Below, one piece after another: positions 10,669-21,968 of a stretch of 34,605 nt of DNA. The stretch is from Ichthyophonus hoferi (taxonomy: Eukaryota > Opisthokonta > Ichthyosporea > Ichthyophonida > Ichthyophonidae): NCBI GenBank assembly GCA_002751075.1, contig NAOQ01000358.1, positions 1 through 34,605 on the forward strand. The letters are read 5' to 3'. The stretch's first letter is position 1, and the number at the start of each line of letters is the position of its first letter. Both the position numbers and the translations under genes were made by a program. The notes under the pieces are model-generated. The model did not search any database. It saw only the letters and a list, made by a program, of their open reading frames with translations, and was not told the DNA's origin.

Positions 10669-11708
10669 GGGGTTTTGAATCCGAATGATAAGTTTCGCGA
10701 TCAAAAGTAAAATCTTGCCAATCACAATTAAATTTTGATACAAGATTCTTAATTCTGAATAAATAGTTCAAATTGATTTGTCGATACATAGTTTGCAAAC
10801 ACTTACATTAGCTAATGTGCCATTCAAATAAAGATAGGATCTGGCATTCCTAGGGAGTCTCCGTTATCTTTCATGAATTGTATTAGCCAATAAGAACATT
10901 TATGAATGGTCTCATCTAGATAATTGAACACTACTCTACGGGTGTTAAAAAAAAATAAAACCCGCAATGAAACGAAGTATAGAAGAAAACAAAAGTCAAT
11001 AATAAAGAACCCGCCCATAGGTACGCGGTATCAATAGAAAAATACAAAGTTCTTGTAAACACAAAAATACTTGGCAATTAATTATGTATATGCAATAATC
11101 TTATCGTTATTGTAATGTCTAATGCTCGCGTATATGATAATCAGTGTCTAAATCTCGCTCGCTCAAAACTCAGAGAACTGCTTACTAACATTAAATAGCA
11201 ACGATGGTTATTATTTACATTGTAATATATTACTCCTTACTGATCGATCTCATTGCGCAATTTCCACATTCCCATTCAAGCGCATCAAAGCATTTATTCC
11301 TTCTGAATTAGAACAGAGATATAATTACTACAGCCAGTTACCTAGAGAGTTGGTATTTTGGGCCTTCTATAGAACCTCTATCACAACAACTGAAACTTGA
11401 AGACAGATCCAATCAAGTGACTATTACTAACACTGGTCCAGTAATATTAACTACTACCAGTTACACAATTGGAGATCCTAATAGCTGTGGATAAGTCGCT
11501 AGAACTGCCACAGTTTTTGATAAAATTGTATATATATATCACAGATAACAAGAAAAAATGACTTAAAAGTTTTTTACTACAATAAAAGACGTATTTTTTT
11601 TTATAAAAAAAATATATAATTGTTCTCATTTTGATCGGGAATTTTACAAAAAAAAAATGGCAAATTAAACTTTTGATAACAAAACTTTTCATTCGGATCG
11701 AAACCCCC
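10669..11708. mobile_element. TIR-bounded DNA-transposon-like element, about 1.04 kb
   Basis: The left end reads GGGGTTTTGAATCCGAATGA and the inverted right end GGGGGTTTCGATCCGAATGA, giving about 24-bp terminal inverted repeats with weaker similarity continuing inward (GATCAAA, TTTGCCA/CTTGCCA). TA directly abuts the right end and the left end of the related copy at 1776, compatible with a TA target site; the left end here has GA instead. The interior holds a short coding-like stretch (11312-11491) but no recognisable transposase, so this is probably a non-autonomous or decayed copy. Confidence 0.55.
11312..11491 (+). pseudogene. short coding-like open stretch inside the TIR element
   Basis: Sixty codons open between stops, with no ATG start. 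The content is unusually balanced for this AT-rich DNA and includes SYLESWYFGPSIEPLSQQLK and NQVTITNTGP. An overlapping frame is also open from about 11155 to 11403. I recognise no family. It may be a transposase or cargo remnant, or chance. Confidence 0.2.
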
Positions 11709-11930
11709 TATATAACTGTATCCTTGTAGGCTTCGATAAGACTAATTGGCAAGAAAAAATTTCCAGGGGATACTGTAAAGAATTTGAGACATTTAACTAA
11801 AATTGCTTCTAAAAGAAAAGCAAGTGGCTATTGATTGTGTTTATTATATTTGTTAGGAAGTTATATAATTAAAATTTGCATCACCCCACGTAATAGTTTA
11901 ATAATCTTACCATGTATTAGCTTCTACATT
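11709..11930. other. spacer between TIR element and tRNA gene
   Basis: AT-rich, nothing recognised. It probably includes the 5' flank of the tRNA gene. Confidence 0.4.
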
Positions 11931-12002
11931 GGGGGTGTAGCTCAGTGGTAGAGCGCTCGATTCGCATTCGAGATGCCCAGGGTTCAATCCCCTGCTCCTC
12001 CA
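11931..12002 (+). tRNA. tRNA-Ala (anticodon CGC)
   Basis: A 72-nt cloverleaf without intron. D-arm GCTC/GAGC, anticodon stem CTCGA/TCGAG with loop TTCGCAT (anticodon CGC), T-arm CAGGG TTCAATC CCCTG, discriminator A73. The acceptor stem GGGGGTG/CTCCTCC has the G3:U70 wobble that defines alanine tRNAs and a U:U mismatch at 6:67. The A box (TAGCTCAGTGG) and B box (GGTTCAATCC) are intact. It is identical to the gene at 12489-12559 outside the anticodon arm. Confidence 0.97.
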
Positions 12003-12006
12003 ATTG

Positions 12007-12011
12007 TTTTT
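12007..12011 (+). terminator. RNA polymerase III terminator
   Basis: TTTTT five bases after the tRNA-Ala(CGC) gene. Confidence 0.85.
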
Positions 12012-12182
12012 ACCATAATTTTTAATTTTAAACTGTATAATTATCGAGTTGAATAACAACTACAAACTTTTACTTAACTGATTACGATATAATTTTAAAT
12101 TTCTCACTATCGAAATTTTGTTCAATTAAATTTTAACTGTGTGATGCATATATATTCCTTACAAAAAGGTGATGGAAAAATT

Positions 12183-12488
12183 NNNNNNNNNNNNNNNNNN
12201 NNNNNNNNNNNNNNNNNNNNNNNNNNNNNNNNNNNNNNNNNNNNNNNNNNNNNNNNNNNNNNNNNNNNNNNNNNNNNNNNNNNNNNNNNNNNNNNNNNNN
12301 NNNNNNNNNNNNNNNNNNNNNNNNNNNNNNNNNNNNNNNNNNNNNNNNNNNNNNNNNNNNNNNNNNNNNNNNNNNNNNNNNNNNNNNNNNNNNNNNNNNN
12401 NNNNNNNNNNNNNNNNNNNNNNNNNNNNNNNNNNNNNNNNNNNNNNNNNNNNNNNNNNNNNNNNNNNNNNNNNNNNNNNNNNNNNNNN
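12183..12488. other. assembly gap (306 N)
   Basis: Run of N. Its right edge coincides with the 3' end (discriminator base) of the minus-strand tRNA gene. The flanking tRNA genes are inverted copies of each other, a structure that can stall assembly. Confidence 0.99.
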
Positions 12489-12559
12489 GGAGGAGCAGGG
12501 GATTGAACCCTGGGCATCTCGCATGCAAAGCGAGCGCTCTACCACTGAGCTACACCCCC
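12489..12559 (-). tRNA. tRNA-Ala (anticodon UGC)
   Basis: Reads on the minus strand as 71 nt plus a discriminator base hidden in the gap. Anticodon stem CTCGC/GCGAG with loop TTTGCAT gives anticodon UGC. It has the same G3:U70 alanine determinant, U:U 6:67 mismatch, A box and B box as the CGC gene. The two genes differ only at the wobble base and at one compensated stem pair (C31-G39 here, A31-U39 in the other). The terminator would lie in the N run. Confidence 0.97.
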
Positions 12560-12889
12560 AATTAATTTTGGTAAATATGTAACAACAGTAATTTCATGGA
12601 TTTGCTTTATTTTGAAAGGCACTACAGACTACCCCTTATTTTGTCCAACTCTTCTTGTTTACAGTAATTCTATTCAACTTATTAAATGCACAGTCTTATT
12701 ATTTATTTTTCTGTACCATGAAACCCGAGTCTCTATAAGTTATGACATTAAGCCATCTTTATTTAACCTTCGTAAACCGTTAATCACAATAAAATCTCAT
12801 GGCTGTCCAGTTGCCTGTGGTTCGACTCTCCCCCTACACAGTAGTGTCAAAACAACAGAATAAATGCTATTGTGGAATACTAAGTTATT
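12560..12889. other. spacer right of tRNA-Ala(UGC)
   Basis: Holds an 83-codon open frame at 12612-12863 without recognisable domain. Probably non-coding. Confidence 0.4.
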
Positions 12890-13175
12890 GAGAATAATAA
12901 GTAAAAACAGGAGCGTTCTTGTAACCTATATTTGTTTAGCAGGAAAGGGAATACCAAATGAAGGAGCATTTTAACGTATTCCTTTCCGTACAGAGAGTAC
13001 AGATATTATAAGAGATAAGCAAGTCGGACTTAGGCCAGATGCTCAATCAACAGATTTATCTTATCTGCACTCAAAACATGTGGTCGAAAATGCTAACAGT
13101 TACAGGACCTTTGCCATTGGCTGGTTTAATATTGATAGATCATCTTGAATTGTGGCTGACGGCTGGTGGAAGAAA
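12890..13175 (+). repeat. repeat C, copy 1 (truncated)
   Basis: Begins TGAGAATAATAAGTA and shares the ordered landmarks AGGAGCGTTC, CCTATATTT, GGAATACCAAATGAAGGAGC, ACAGATAT and ATCTTATCTG with copies at 13523 and 14144. It lacks the right-hand part. Family unknown; a TG start hints at an LTR, but no matching end or target duplication was found. Confidence 0.65.
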
Positions 13176-13522
13176 GAGGAGCAAAAGGTATGTTAAATGT
13201 TCCAGCTCGCTCTAGCTCTGTCGCAGGCCTTGGCATCTGATGGTTGGCGGCTGACGGCTGATGTAATACATGAATGTTGCCCAGTTGTTTTGTTCATTAC
13301 CTTGAGATCACTTGGAAGCTGGAAATATTAATAGTTTAAATGTGGGTTTGAATACAATGTGTAGATGTAATAAACATGAGTCCCCACACGTAGAGGTCAG
13401 TGGATGGATGTTGGGTTGGGGTTAAGTTTTTTCGGCATTCGTAGATTATTGATTTAATAGAATTATCAGGTTTCATGACAATGGTAAGCTATTTAAGCTT
13501 TCTCTGTTACTATGTTGGGAAT
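13176..13522. other. spacer between repeat C copies
   Basis: Contains a few direct GGCTGACGGCTG motifs (about 13155-13265). No gene recognised. Confidence 0.4.
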
Positions 13523-14010
13523 AGTAAGTATAGACATGAGCGTTCATGTACCCTATATTTCTTTAGAGGGAGAAGAAATACCAAATTAAGGAGCGTTTAA
13601 ACGTATCACCTTTTTGTACACGGAGTGCAGATATGGTCAGACATATTTTCATTATTTTCATTATTAAACAAATTGGCAGGACTTGTCTTAGGCAGGATGC
13701 CTAAATGAGTGTTATCTTATCTGGACCTAAAATTATGAGATCTGAAATAGCTTATTATGGTTGCAAGATTTTACCATTGACTGGTTCAATTTAATCTTGT
13801 AATGCTATTTAGCACCAATAAAATTTGTACTAACTTTTTTCTCAGGCTATAATTATAATATGTAATAATAATTGCTAATAATATTAAATGCTTATAGCTA
13901 CAACTATATAAGAAACACCCAAATTAATTAAATATTTACGTTTTAACACAAGTTGTGTTTTCCGGTGGTTTTAAAGGTCTTGGCATAAGATATTTTACTA
14001 CGATATATGT
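13523..14010 (+). repeat. repeat C, copy 2 (longest uninterrupted copy)
   Basis: About 490 bp. It shows what copy 3 looked like before insertion: its CAGATATGGTCAGACATATT ... AAACAAATTGGCAGGACTTG order corresponds to sequence now split between 14265 and 22788. No coding content was seen. Confidence 0.65.
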
Positions 14011-14143
14011 GTAATGACACAATTATCTTAACTCTTAACAACCAATGAAGGTCGAGCTAGATAATAATTAATACTTCTAAAAAGTATGATAAATATCATG
14101 ATAAAATATACTTTATTTATAAGAAAAGTGGCATAGAAGTTGC

Positions 14144-14265
14144 TGAGAATAATAAATAGAGACAGGAGCATTCCTGCTACCTATATTTTTATAGGAAGAG
14201 AGGGAATATTGGCGTTTTAATGTGCTCCTTTGCATACATAGAATACAGATATGCTGAGACATGTT
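14144..14265 (+). repeat. repeat C, copy 3, left part (interrupted)
   Basis: Left third of a repeat C copy ending in ATGTT, the 5-bp target duplication of the copia element that splits it. The copy resumes at 22783. Confidence 0.7.
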
Positions 14266-15108
14266 TGTCAGAATCTGTTGAACTCACAAATTCACAATCG
14301 CTATTGTTATCTACAATCATGGACTGTTTTTATCTATTATAGTCAGAACTTATGTCAATTTCTTCTAAAAGACTCCTACAAATTTTTTCCTCACTGTTAG
14401 AAGAGAATCTCATTCTTCATTTCTCCTTTCTGGTCACAGATTCAATCTTATTTGTAGTAGAAATAGCTATCTTCCTCTTAATCTTGGGAACGTTTGGTGT
14501 GGATATCTGTCTCCTTGAAACTAACATAACTAACTGCTACTAAGGACACAAAGAGGCTAAGTCTTTGGTATAAAACTTCTATTGTGATACCTCATAACAG
14601 CAAAGGCTTCAGACATAAGTCTGTGTATGCTGGTTATATAGTTATTAACCCAAGTCAATACCAGTTGACCTTGTGATCAACACTAGAGATACATATATCC
14701 CTGTTTAGGGGTCCTCCTGAACTGTGTTATTAGCAACATACTTTTCAATGATTATTTAAAGAAACATTTTTTTGCTACATATCTTGTTTGTATCGTGCAT
14801 CATTCATGATATATGTTTTAAAACCAATGACCAACACTATCTAATAAACCACTGTAAATTTCTCAAATTAGAGTTTACTTGGCAAACTAGTCCTATTTAA
14901 ATATAGTGAGAAACACCATGCAATTAATTAATTACCATTAACTAATTCCTAACTCTTACAAATTGATTGTAGCCTCATTGTAAAATGCTATTGACTATTC
15001 TGAGATACAATGCAAAAATAACAATAAGTATTTAAGTATTGTATATTCTTGTACAAAACATTTTGCAATATTTAGACAAATACTTGTAGGAACTGAAATA
15101 AGTTGGCA
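14266..15108 (-). repeat. 3' LTR of the copia element (family A)
   Basis: 843 bp. On the minus strand it begins TGCCAACTTATTTCAG and ends GATTCTGACA. It aligns end to end with the LTR at 21969-22782 and with the solo LTR at 15208-17491. It carries a decayed version of the gag-start segment. Confidence 0.88.
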
Positions 15109-15714
15109 CTGCCTCTACATACCTGAGGATGTTACCTACTCATCAATACTTAGTTTCTGATGAGTGGCAATGAACTGTGCAGGGCCTAGAGCCTTGGTGA
15201 AGATGTCTGTTGAAATATTTCAGCTTTCAAGTATTAGGTTAAATACTTAAGTGTCTTGTACAGGAATACAATATTTATTGTTTGTTTTGCACTGTACTTT
15301 TAAATAATTAAGAGCATTTACAATGAGGTGTCAGGTGTCATTCTTTTTTTAAAAGTTCGAGTCTAATTAATAACAATTAATCAAGAACATGGGGTCACTA
15401 ATTTTATTTAATTAGAACTAGTTTGCTAAGTTAAGTCTTGCTCAAGAATTCACCATAGTTATGAGATAATGTGGGCCATTGGTTCTTAAGCATATGTAAT
15501 GATGCACGATACAAACAAGATATATAGTGAAAAAATGATTATTTCATTAACCATTGGAAAATATGTTGCAAACAACACAGTTTGGTAGAACTCCTAAACA
15601 GGGATATATGTATCTCTAGTGTTTATCACAAGGTCAACTGGTGGTGACTTGGGCCAACAATCTTAAAACCAGCATGCACAGACTTTGTCCAGATCCTTTC
15701 AGTTATATGGGGTA

Positions 15715-16349
15715 TGTTCAAAGTTGTTGTATCTTTATAAATTGTGTTAAAAGTTTTAGTGCCATAAATAAAAGCAAAAGGGAAAGAAAATGCATTGAGC
15801 TATCTAGAAAGATTATATACAAACATATAAGAATGGTATCAACTTTGTATTCTGAAAAGACACCATCTAGGAATGTAGGCAATCCTTGTTTATAATGCCA
15901 TGTTTATTATTAGTTGTTTTTGTCTCTTTCATCCTTTTGCAACATGCATTGATAAGTGTGTCAATTATCAATTATAAATCAGTTCATCAATGTTAATAAG
16001 ATAAGACCAATTGTAGGAAATAGTTTATGGAAAATCTCTGAGAGCCACTGAAACTATCTTACCTTATTCAAAATGATCTAATGCTATTGTATCCTAATTT
16101 GATTGGCTGTATAACTAATTATTTCATTTAGTGTGAATGCTTTATTCTGTAGAATTGACCAATAAATATATCCACTTAAGGACATTTGTGTTATCGATTA
16201 ATAATGAACCAATCATTGCATGATTTTGTTTTACTAAAACTTAGGCTGATGTACGTATTCATCTAGAGTTCAAATTTTTTTTTTTGCAAGATTCATATGA
16301 CCGGTAGTATGGAATTTGTTAACCAGGACAGTCATAAATATTTTAGACA
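15715..16349 (+). mobile_element. solo LTR of second family (B), copy 1
   Basis: 635 bp, TGTTCAAAG ... TTTTAGACA, flanked by GGGTA (15710-15714) and GGTTA (16350-16354). The uninterrupted host LTR reads GGTTA there, as at about 22289-22293 on the minus strand. It is inserted in the family A solo LTR upstream of its gag-start segment. No coding content. Fossil. Confidence 0.8.
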
Positions 16350-16572
16350 GGTTATCGCAATAAGCATCTTATACCAAAGACCTAACCTCGTTGTGTTACT
16401 AGTAGTAATTAATAATGGTAGTTTTGAGAAGACGGACACACACTCTGAATGTTATCAGGCATAAAAAGGAAGACAGTCATTTCCACTATAAATAAGATTG
16501 GATTTGTGGCTAAAAAGAGGAAGTCAAAAAGTAGATTCTCATCTGACAGTGAGAAAGAATTATGTAGAAATC

Positions 16573-17383
16573 TGTTCAGAGTTTCTGTATCTTTGTCTAA
16601 TATGTTTGAAAGTTTAGTGTTATAAAATATAACAAAAGGGAAAGAAAATGTACACAGTCCTCTAGAAATAGTATATAAAGACATGAAGACTATATAAAAA
16701 ATAATATGGAGTATGTGGAAAACGTGTGTTTAGTCTGGTCTTTATTTTTTGTGTTCCCATATATACCCGGTCAAGTGCTGGGGGCCACATATGTGTGAGC
16801 AGTCAGGGGGTTTTTGGGTGTTATGAACAAATTTATATTTTGCCTATAGTAGTGGTGGTGTACATGTATAAAGGCATATGCGGTTGCTGCATATACCTAC
16901 CTGGTCAGGTGCTGGAGGCCACATATATCTGAGAATCCAGAGGCTATTGTTAGGTGTTTCTGTCCCTTTTATCCTTCCTCCAACGCTCATTGATCACGGG
17001 TGTCAATTTATAGATCCTTTCATCAATGTTAATGGGTCCAGTTGTAAGAAATGTAGTTTTTAGAAGACCTCTGAGAGCCACTAAAATTATCTTTTCTTAT
17101 TCATAATAATCTAATACTATTGTATCCTAATGTGATTGGCTGTATAGATAATTATTTCATTTAGTATAAGTGTCTCGCATTCTATGGAATTGAGCAATAA
17201 ATATATCTATTGTAAGGACGCTGTGTTATCAACTAATAATGGGCCCATTGTTGCATGATGCACTCGTTACTAGAACTTTGAATGAACACATATATTGGTC
17301 AGAGTTGAATAGTTGTGAAGATTGGTACAGATGCCTGCTGTGTAGGATGTGTTAACCAAGACAGTCATGAAGTATTTCAAACA
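16573..17383 (+). mobile_element. solo LTR of second family (B), copy 2
   Basis: 811 bp, TGTTCAGAG ... TTTCAAACA, flanked by AAATC (16568-16572) and GAATC (17384-17388), a 5-bp duplication with one difference. It is inserted within the gag-start segment of the same family A solo LTR. It is longer than copy 1 because of extra sequence at about 16690-16940 that contains an internal duplication. Fossil. Confidence 0.8.
16757..16940 (+). repeat. internal direct duplication in family B copy 2
   Basis: Two direct copies of a roughly 50-bp segment (about 16757-16805 and 16891-16940) share GGTCA.GTGCTGG.GGCCACAT. The segment is absent from copy 1. Confidence 0.7.
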
Positions 17384-20300
17384 GAATCTTTTAGAAAAAC
17401 TTGATAAAAGTTCGGATGAAAATGTTGACAGACACTCAATGACTGTAAATAGTGATAGTAACTGTGAGTCTATAAATTCAACAGATTCTGAAAGTCTGCT
17501 CTCTGATTGTGTGTTGAAATTAGGTTTATCCCAATATCTCTGTTCCTTATGGCTTCCTAGTTATAGTGGTAATTTACATGGATGTGTTTAGTGTTTTTAG
17601 TTGTACTTATTTTTTCCAAGATCCATATTGTGGATTGATTATCCTCATACACAGAAACTGGGCCTATCTCAATACCAATACTGTCTAATACACTGGAAGT
17701 CTATACTATTTCATATGCTGCCGCACTTACTAGTATATACTCGGCCTTTGTACTTGAAGTGTCTACCATGGACTGCTTCTTACTAAACCATAATACTGGT
17801 GAGTTGTTCATAAACAAAGTGCACTCTGTACTGAACTTGCTTGTAGTCTTATCTCTGGCATAATTAGCATCTACATATGCCTTAGGGTTTAAGGGTGTTT
17901 TGTGGTATACAAGATCTATGTTGGGAAACAAATCTAGATACACTATCACATGTAAAACCATCTTCGACTGAGATTGAGATGAATTGGAAGCAAACTGACC
18001 TAAATAGCTGACTGAAAATGCAAGATCTGACCTTGTTAATATATAAATCCCGAGAAGGTATCATATTGCTTTCTGGCATTCTCTGATGTCACATCTTGGG
18101 GTTGACTTTATATTATGGTCTAAACCCAACACATGGTTGGAAAGAATGGGGGACATGGTCCTCTTAACCCCTTCCATGTCATATGACTTTAATAACTCCT
18201 TGGTATATTCCTCCTGCGTTAAGTGTATAGACCCTTGACTGTTTTTCCTAATTTTATATCCCAAGTACTTTGCCAGAAATACCATTTTTTTGGTATCAAA
18301 ACGTACTTTCATACTCTCAATGAAATTCATGGTAGTGAACTTGTTGTCCTATACAATGAGCATGTCATCAACATAAACACATATTGCAAGAACGTATGGA
18401 GTGCCATGGGACAAAAATAGACACAGATCCACATTGATCAGGTACAAGTGTTGTATTATTAGGAATGCAGTTAAAGTGTACTACCATACTAAAGCAGATT
18501 GTTTGAGTCTGTATAACGATTGAAAAAGCTTACACACCCCTTGGGGAAAGTCAGAGTCCTTAAAACCTTCTGGCTGATGCATGTAGATGTTTTCTTCCAG
18601 TTTGCCATTGAGGTAAGTTCCAGCTATATCTAGTTGTATGACCTCCAATCCCCTTGATGTTGCAAGAATTAGTAGTTGTATGGCTCTCAAGCGAAAAACT
18701 GGGAATTTTATGTCAAAATAATCAATGTTCTCCCATTAGTGGCTTCCTGTAACTATGAGTCATGCCTTGTATTTTGTAATATTCTCATGACTGTCTCATT
18801 TAATATTGGAAACCCACAGAGATTTCAACAAAGGCTCCCGTTTCAGTTTATCCACTGTATTCCAAGTGGAATCATGAAAAAGAGCCTTTATCTTTTGCTG
18901 CATTGCAGCTTCCCATTGTAGCCATTGTGGAGACTTTATAGCTACATGAACTGACTTTAAAATAACCTGACCATATAAATTGGACCCTGTTGTTAAATAT
19001 GCTGTAGAGGTTGAAGAACTATATGGTTGTCACCACTGGTCAGACCTTGTAGTGGAGGGAGCGTACTTATCTCCACTTGTTGGTACTTTTGATTCCTCTG
19101 CCTTTCTACCTTTTTCCTCATTTTAGTCTTAATCACTATTGTCTCTTCTGGAAACCTTGATTTGTTCTTTCTTGTAATTATCACTCAACTTTTTTCAAGT
19201 TGTTGTTTTCTTCCTATCATTATCACTCAACTACCCTTGAGTTGGTGTTTTCTTCCTATTATTATTCAGATATACTGGGGTCTTTACCACTCTGATGGTG
19301 GGTTTGGCTTTATGAGGGGATGTACCCTGGTGACCAGGAAGGTGTTTTGATTGTTTCTCTGCATAAGGGAGGCTGATCTCAAAAAATTTCTTATCCCTGC
19401 TAATAAAGTTCTTCTAGACTTGGTATCCAGCAACCTCTAGGCCTTTTCAGAATTTTAGTAGTCCAACATCACTGCCTGTTGTCCTCAAGGTGCCAGCTTG
19501 TTCAGATTTTCATCCTTGTAGAAATACCTGCATCTGAACGCTTTAAGCCTGCTGAAAGGAGTGGTTGTGTTATGGCATAAGTTCCATAGGATAGTTGACT
19601 TGGTAGGCAGCTGGTGGTAGCACATTTAATGCAAAGGCAGCCACCTTAAGAGCTTCATCCCATAAGTATTATGGTAGACCACTTTCTATTCTCACATTCC
19701 CTACTGTAATAAATAGAGTCTGGTTTATCATTTTACTAAGCCTATTTTGCTCAAGATGACAAGATACAGTAGTCTGGTGGTGAATGCTGTATATTTTCAA
19801 ATAAGAAGATAATTTGGGGTTGAGGTACTCTGAACCGTTATTTGTAACCAAAGTTGCCTTTGGCTTGTAATACATTGCTGTGGCATAGGTGTGATATTGC
19901 TTGAAAGCCCCAAAATATCTGATTTTCTTTTTAGTAAATATACTTAAACAAAATGTGAGTACTCATTTATGAAGGTTATTGCATATTTAAAACCCGAGTA
20001 TAACCTGCATAAAGGTTCAACCAGGTTCAAATGTACTCTTTGTAGTCCTATGGTTGCTCAATCTGTTTTCTCTGGGTACAGGATCCTCTTAGCTTTAGAC
20101 ATATAGCGTTTTGAACATTTCTTGTTCTTTTTATCTAACTCTGTGTTGTTTGTCATTGCCAAATCAAGAGATATGTTGGGTGGACTAGAATGCATAAGCC
20201 TGGAATGAAGAATCCCATACGCAACTAATCCCACGTGAGTTTCTGTCCTGTTTGACTTGGTGGGGGTTTGTTTCTCAACCATCAAGTGTATATTTGGTTG

Positions 20301-21968
20301 TTGAATACCATATAATTCCTTTCTGCCAAAAAGGTTTTTAATAGGCTTTGAAAGGATCACTGAAACATCCTACCTGTAGACAATCTCCCTCTTTACTTCC
20401 TTGCATTTCAATTGCACCCTTTTTGTAGATTGCAACTTTGTTATTTTTGAACATAGTTGATATTTCTTTCTCATTCAAGGCTGGAATTGAAGATAGGCTT
20501 ACAGTAAGATCAGTTGCTAATATGACGTTTTTAAACTGAATATAATTTACCTTATTTCCTACTTTCACAGCTAATCATATTTCGCATACCTAAAACTATA
20601 CTGGTTTTTCTATTTCCCCACCCCACATCCAACTTCCCTAGGGTAAATGTGTAGAACTCTTCCTTTCTGAAATGAAGATGCTGTGAATCACCACTGTCTA
20701 ATACAAAACTTCCATTTTATTTTCCATTCTCCAAATTCCATCCAGTAACATAGCTTATAACATTATAAAATAAACTCTCACTCCCAATGTACATTGTTCT
20801 GTTATCTTTATTGAAGTGTTGGGAATTTTTAGCCTCCTTTTTTTTTGAGTGGTAAGTGTCCTTGTAACCGCCAGGGGGTCTTATCTTTCAATTAAATCTT
20901 GAACCTCTCCTTTCCTGGTCTGGTTTGGGATGTGCATCCATAACAAGACCCACCAGTCTCTTCAGGATAGTACACTCTTTCGTGGAATGGTCTGTTTTGC
21001 AAATTTCACACGTCATCAACACGCTCTAAAATTCTTCCGCCATATTTTGGTGGCCCCCTTTACTGAAGCTAGTAACGTTGTGGTTGTGGTAGTGTCTTTC
21101 CCTCAAGATACTGATGATTCATCTTTTTTCTTGACTCTTCCAGCTTGACGTGGGCGGTCATATCCTCAATAAATTCTTTTATGATGCCACAGCTCTCGGT
21201 CACGTGACAGAAGGCTCTTACTTGACTGACAAACCGAGAGGACTACAAGTCATACATTATCTTACCAATTATCCATGGGCCTTTCTACTTCATGATTTTT
21301 CCTTGTGGCTATTTACTTGTGGCTACCAACCATACAAAATACTCGTTGCCGCTTTTGTTTGGCCTAAAATTAATGTCTATTTACTCCAGTAAGTAAGTCA
21401 GCTGTTGAGCACTATTTTTTCCATTGAATTAATTTTATATTCTTTTCCAGGTGTAGTATGCAAATTGGTTGAGTATCCATCCTGCTAACAGCCACTGATC
21501 TGATGAGATCGACGAGTACAGGTAGTATCTCGCAGCTTCTTCTTCTGGAGACACTCTAGATGGGGATAGTAATTGCTGAGGGGTGGGCTCCTCTTTTATG
21601 GCATGAATACACATAGAAACCTCTATCTTAGTCCTGATGCTCTCTGTTCACTTGGCATAGCTTATGCCATCTTTTTTTTTTTTTGAATATTTCTCCTTTA
21701 GCGGTCGGGTGGGGTTTTATCCTCTCAGGAGCTTCTTCCTTCTTTTTACTGGCCCCTTCTGCCCATTGCGCAAGCAAGTGTTGTAGTAATTCAGCCGTAA
21801 ACAGTGGCTGACTTCCAGGGAACTGCGGTTATGGTCCCTGGGTAGAACCATGGCCTCCCCAACTATTGTTTTGATGCTCTCCTGGCATGGTGCTATACGC
21901 GAGTAATTCGGAAGAAAAGTTTAATCTATTAGTGAAAGCTCTTTGAAGTTGCTGGACCTTAGTAGCCC

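Larger units (their letters stand above)
15208..17491 (+). mobile_element. solo LTR of copia family A, opposite strand, inserted in the pol region
   Basis: Begins TGTTGAAATATTTCAG. It is about 828 bp after removing two nested insertions, matching the 814 and 843 bp LTRs of the host element. It sits between the RNase H region (17497 onward) and the pol end (15109-15207) of the minus-strand element. The flanking 5-mers ATGTC (15203-15207) and AAGTC (17492-17496) look like a degenerate target duplication. It is a decayed fossil. Confidence 0.82.

Noticed and set aside
4800-10892. Shared 18-mer TGAATTGTATTAGCCAAT at about 4800 and 10874
   Set aside because: Similarity does not extend beyond the word; it probably reflects a CCAAT-type motif or chance.
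12122-12582. Several open frames of about 120-140 codons on both strands
   Set aside because: Created by reading through the N gap; the readable ends are tRNA and flank sequence.
12612-12863. 83-codon open frame right of the tRNA
   Set aside because: No domain, and the composition matches the surrounding AT-rich DNA.
15728-17385. Family B repeat as a spliced intron (GTATGT...ACAG edges in copy 1)
   Set aside because: Copy 2 lacks the donor, and both copies fit TG...CA ends with 5-bp flanking duplications.
14266-17491. Three separate truncated gag genes
   Set aside because: All end at the same point, which proved to be the LTR end; the segment is the LTR-encoded start of gag carried by each LTR.
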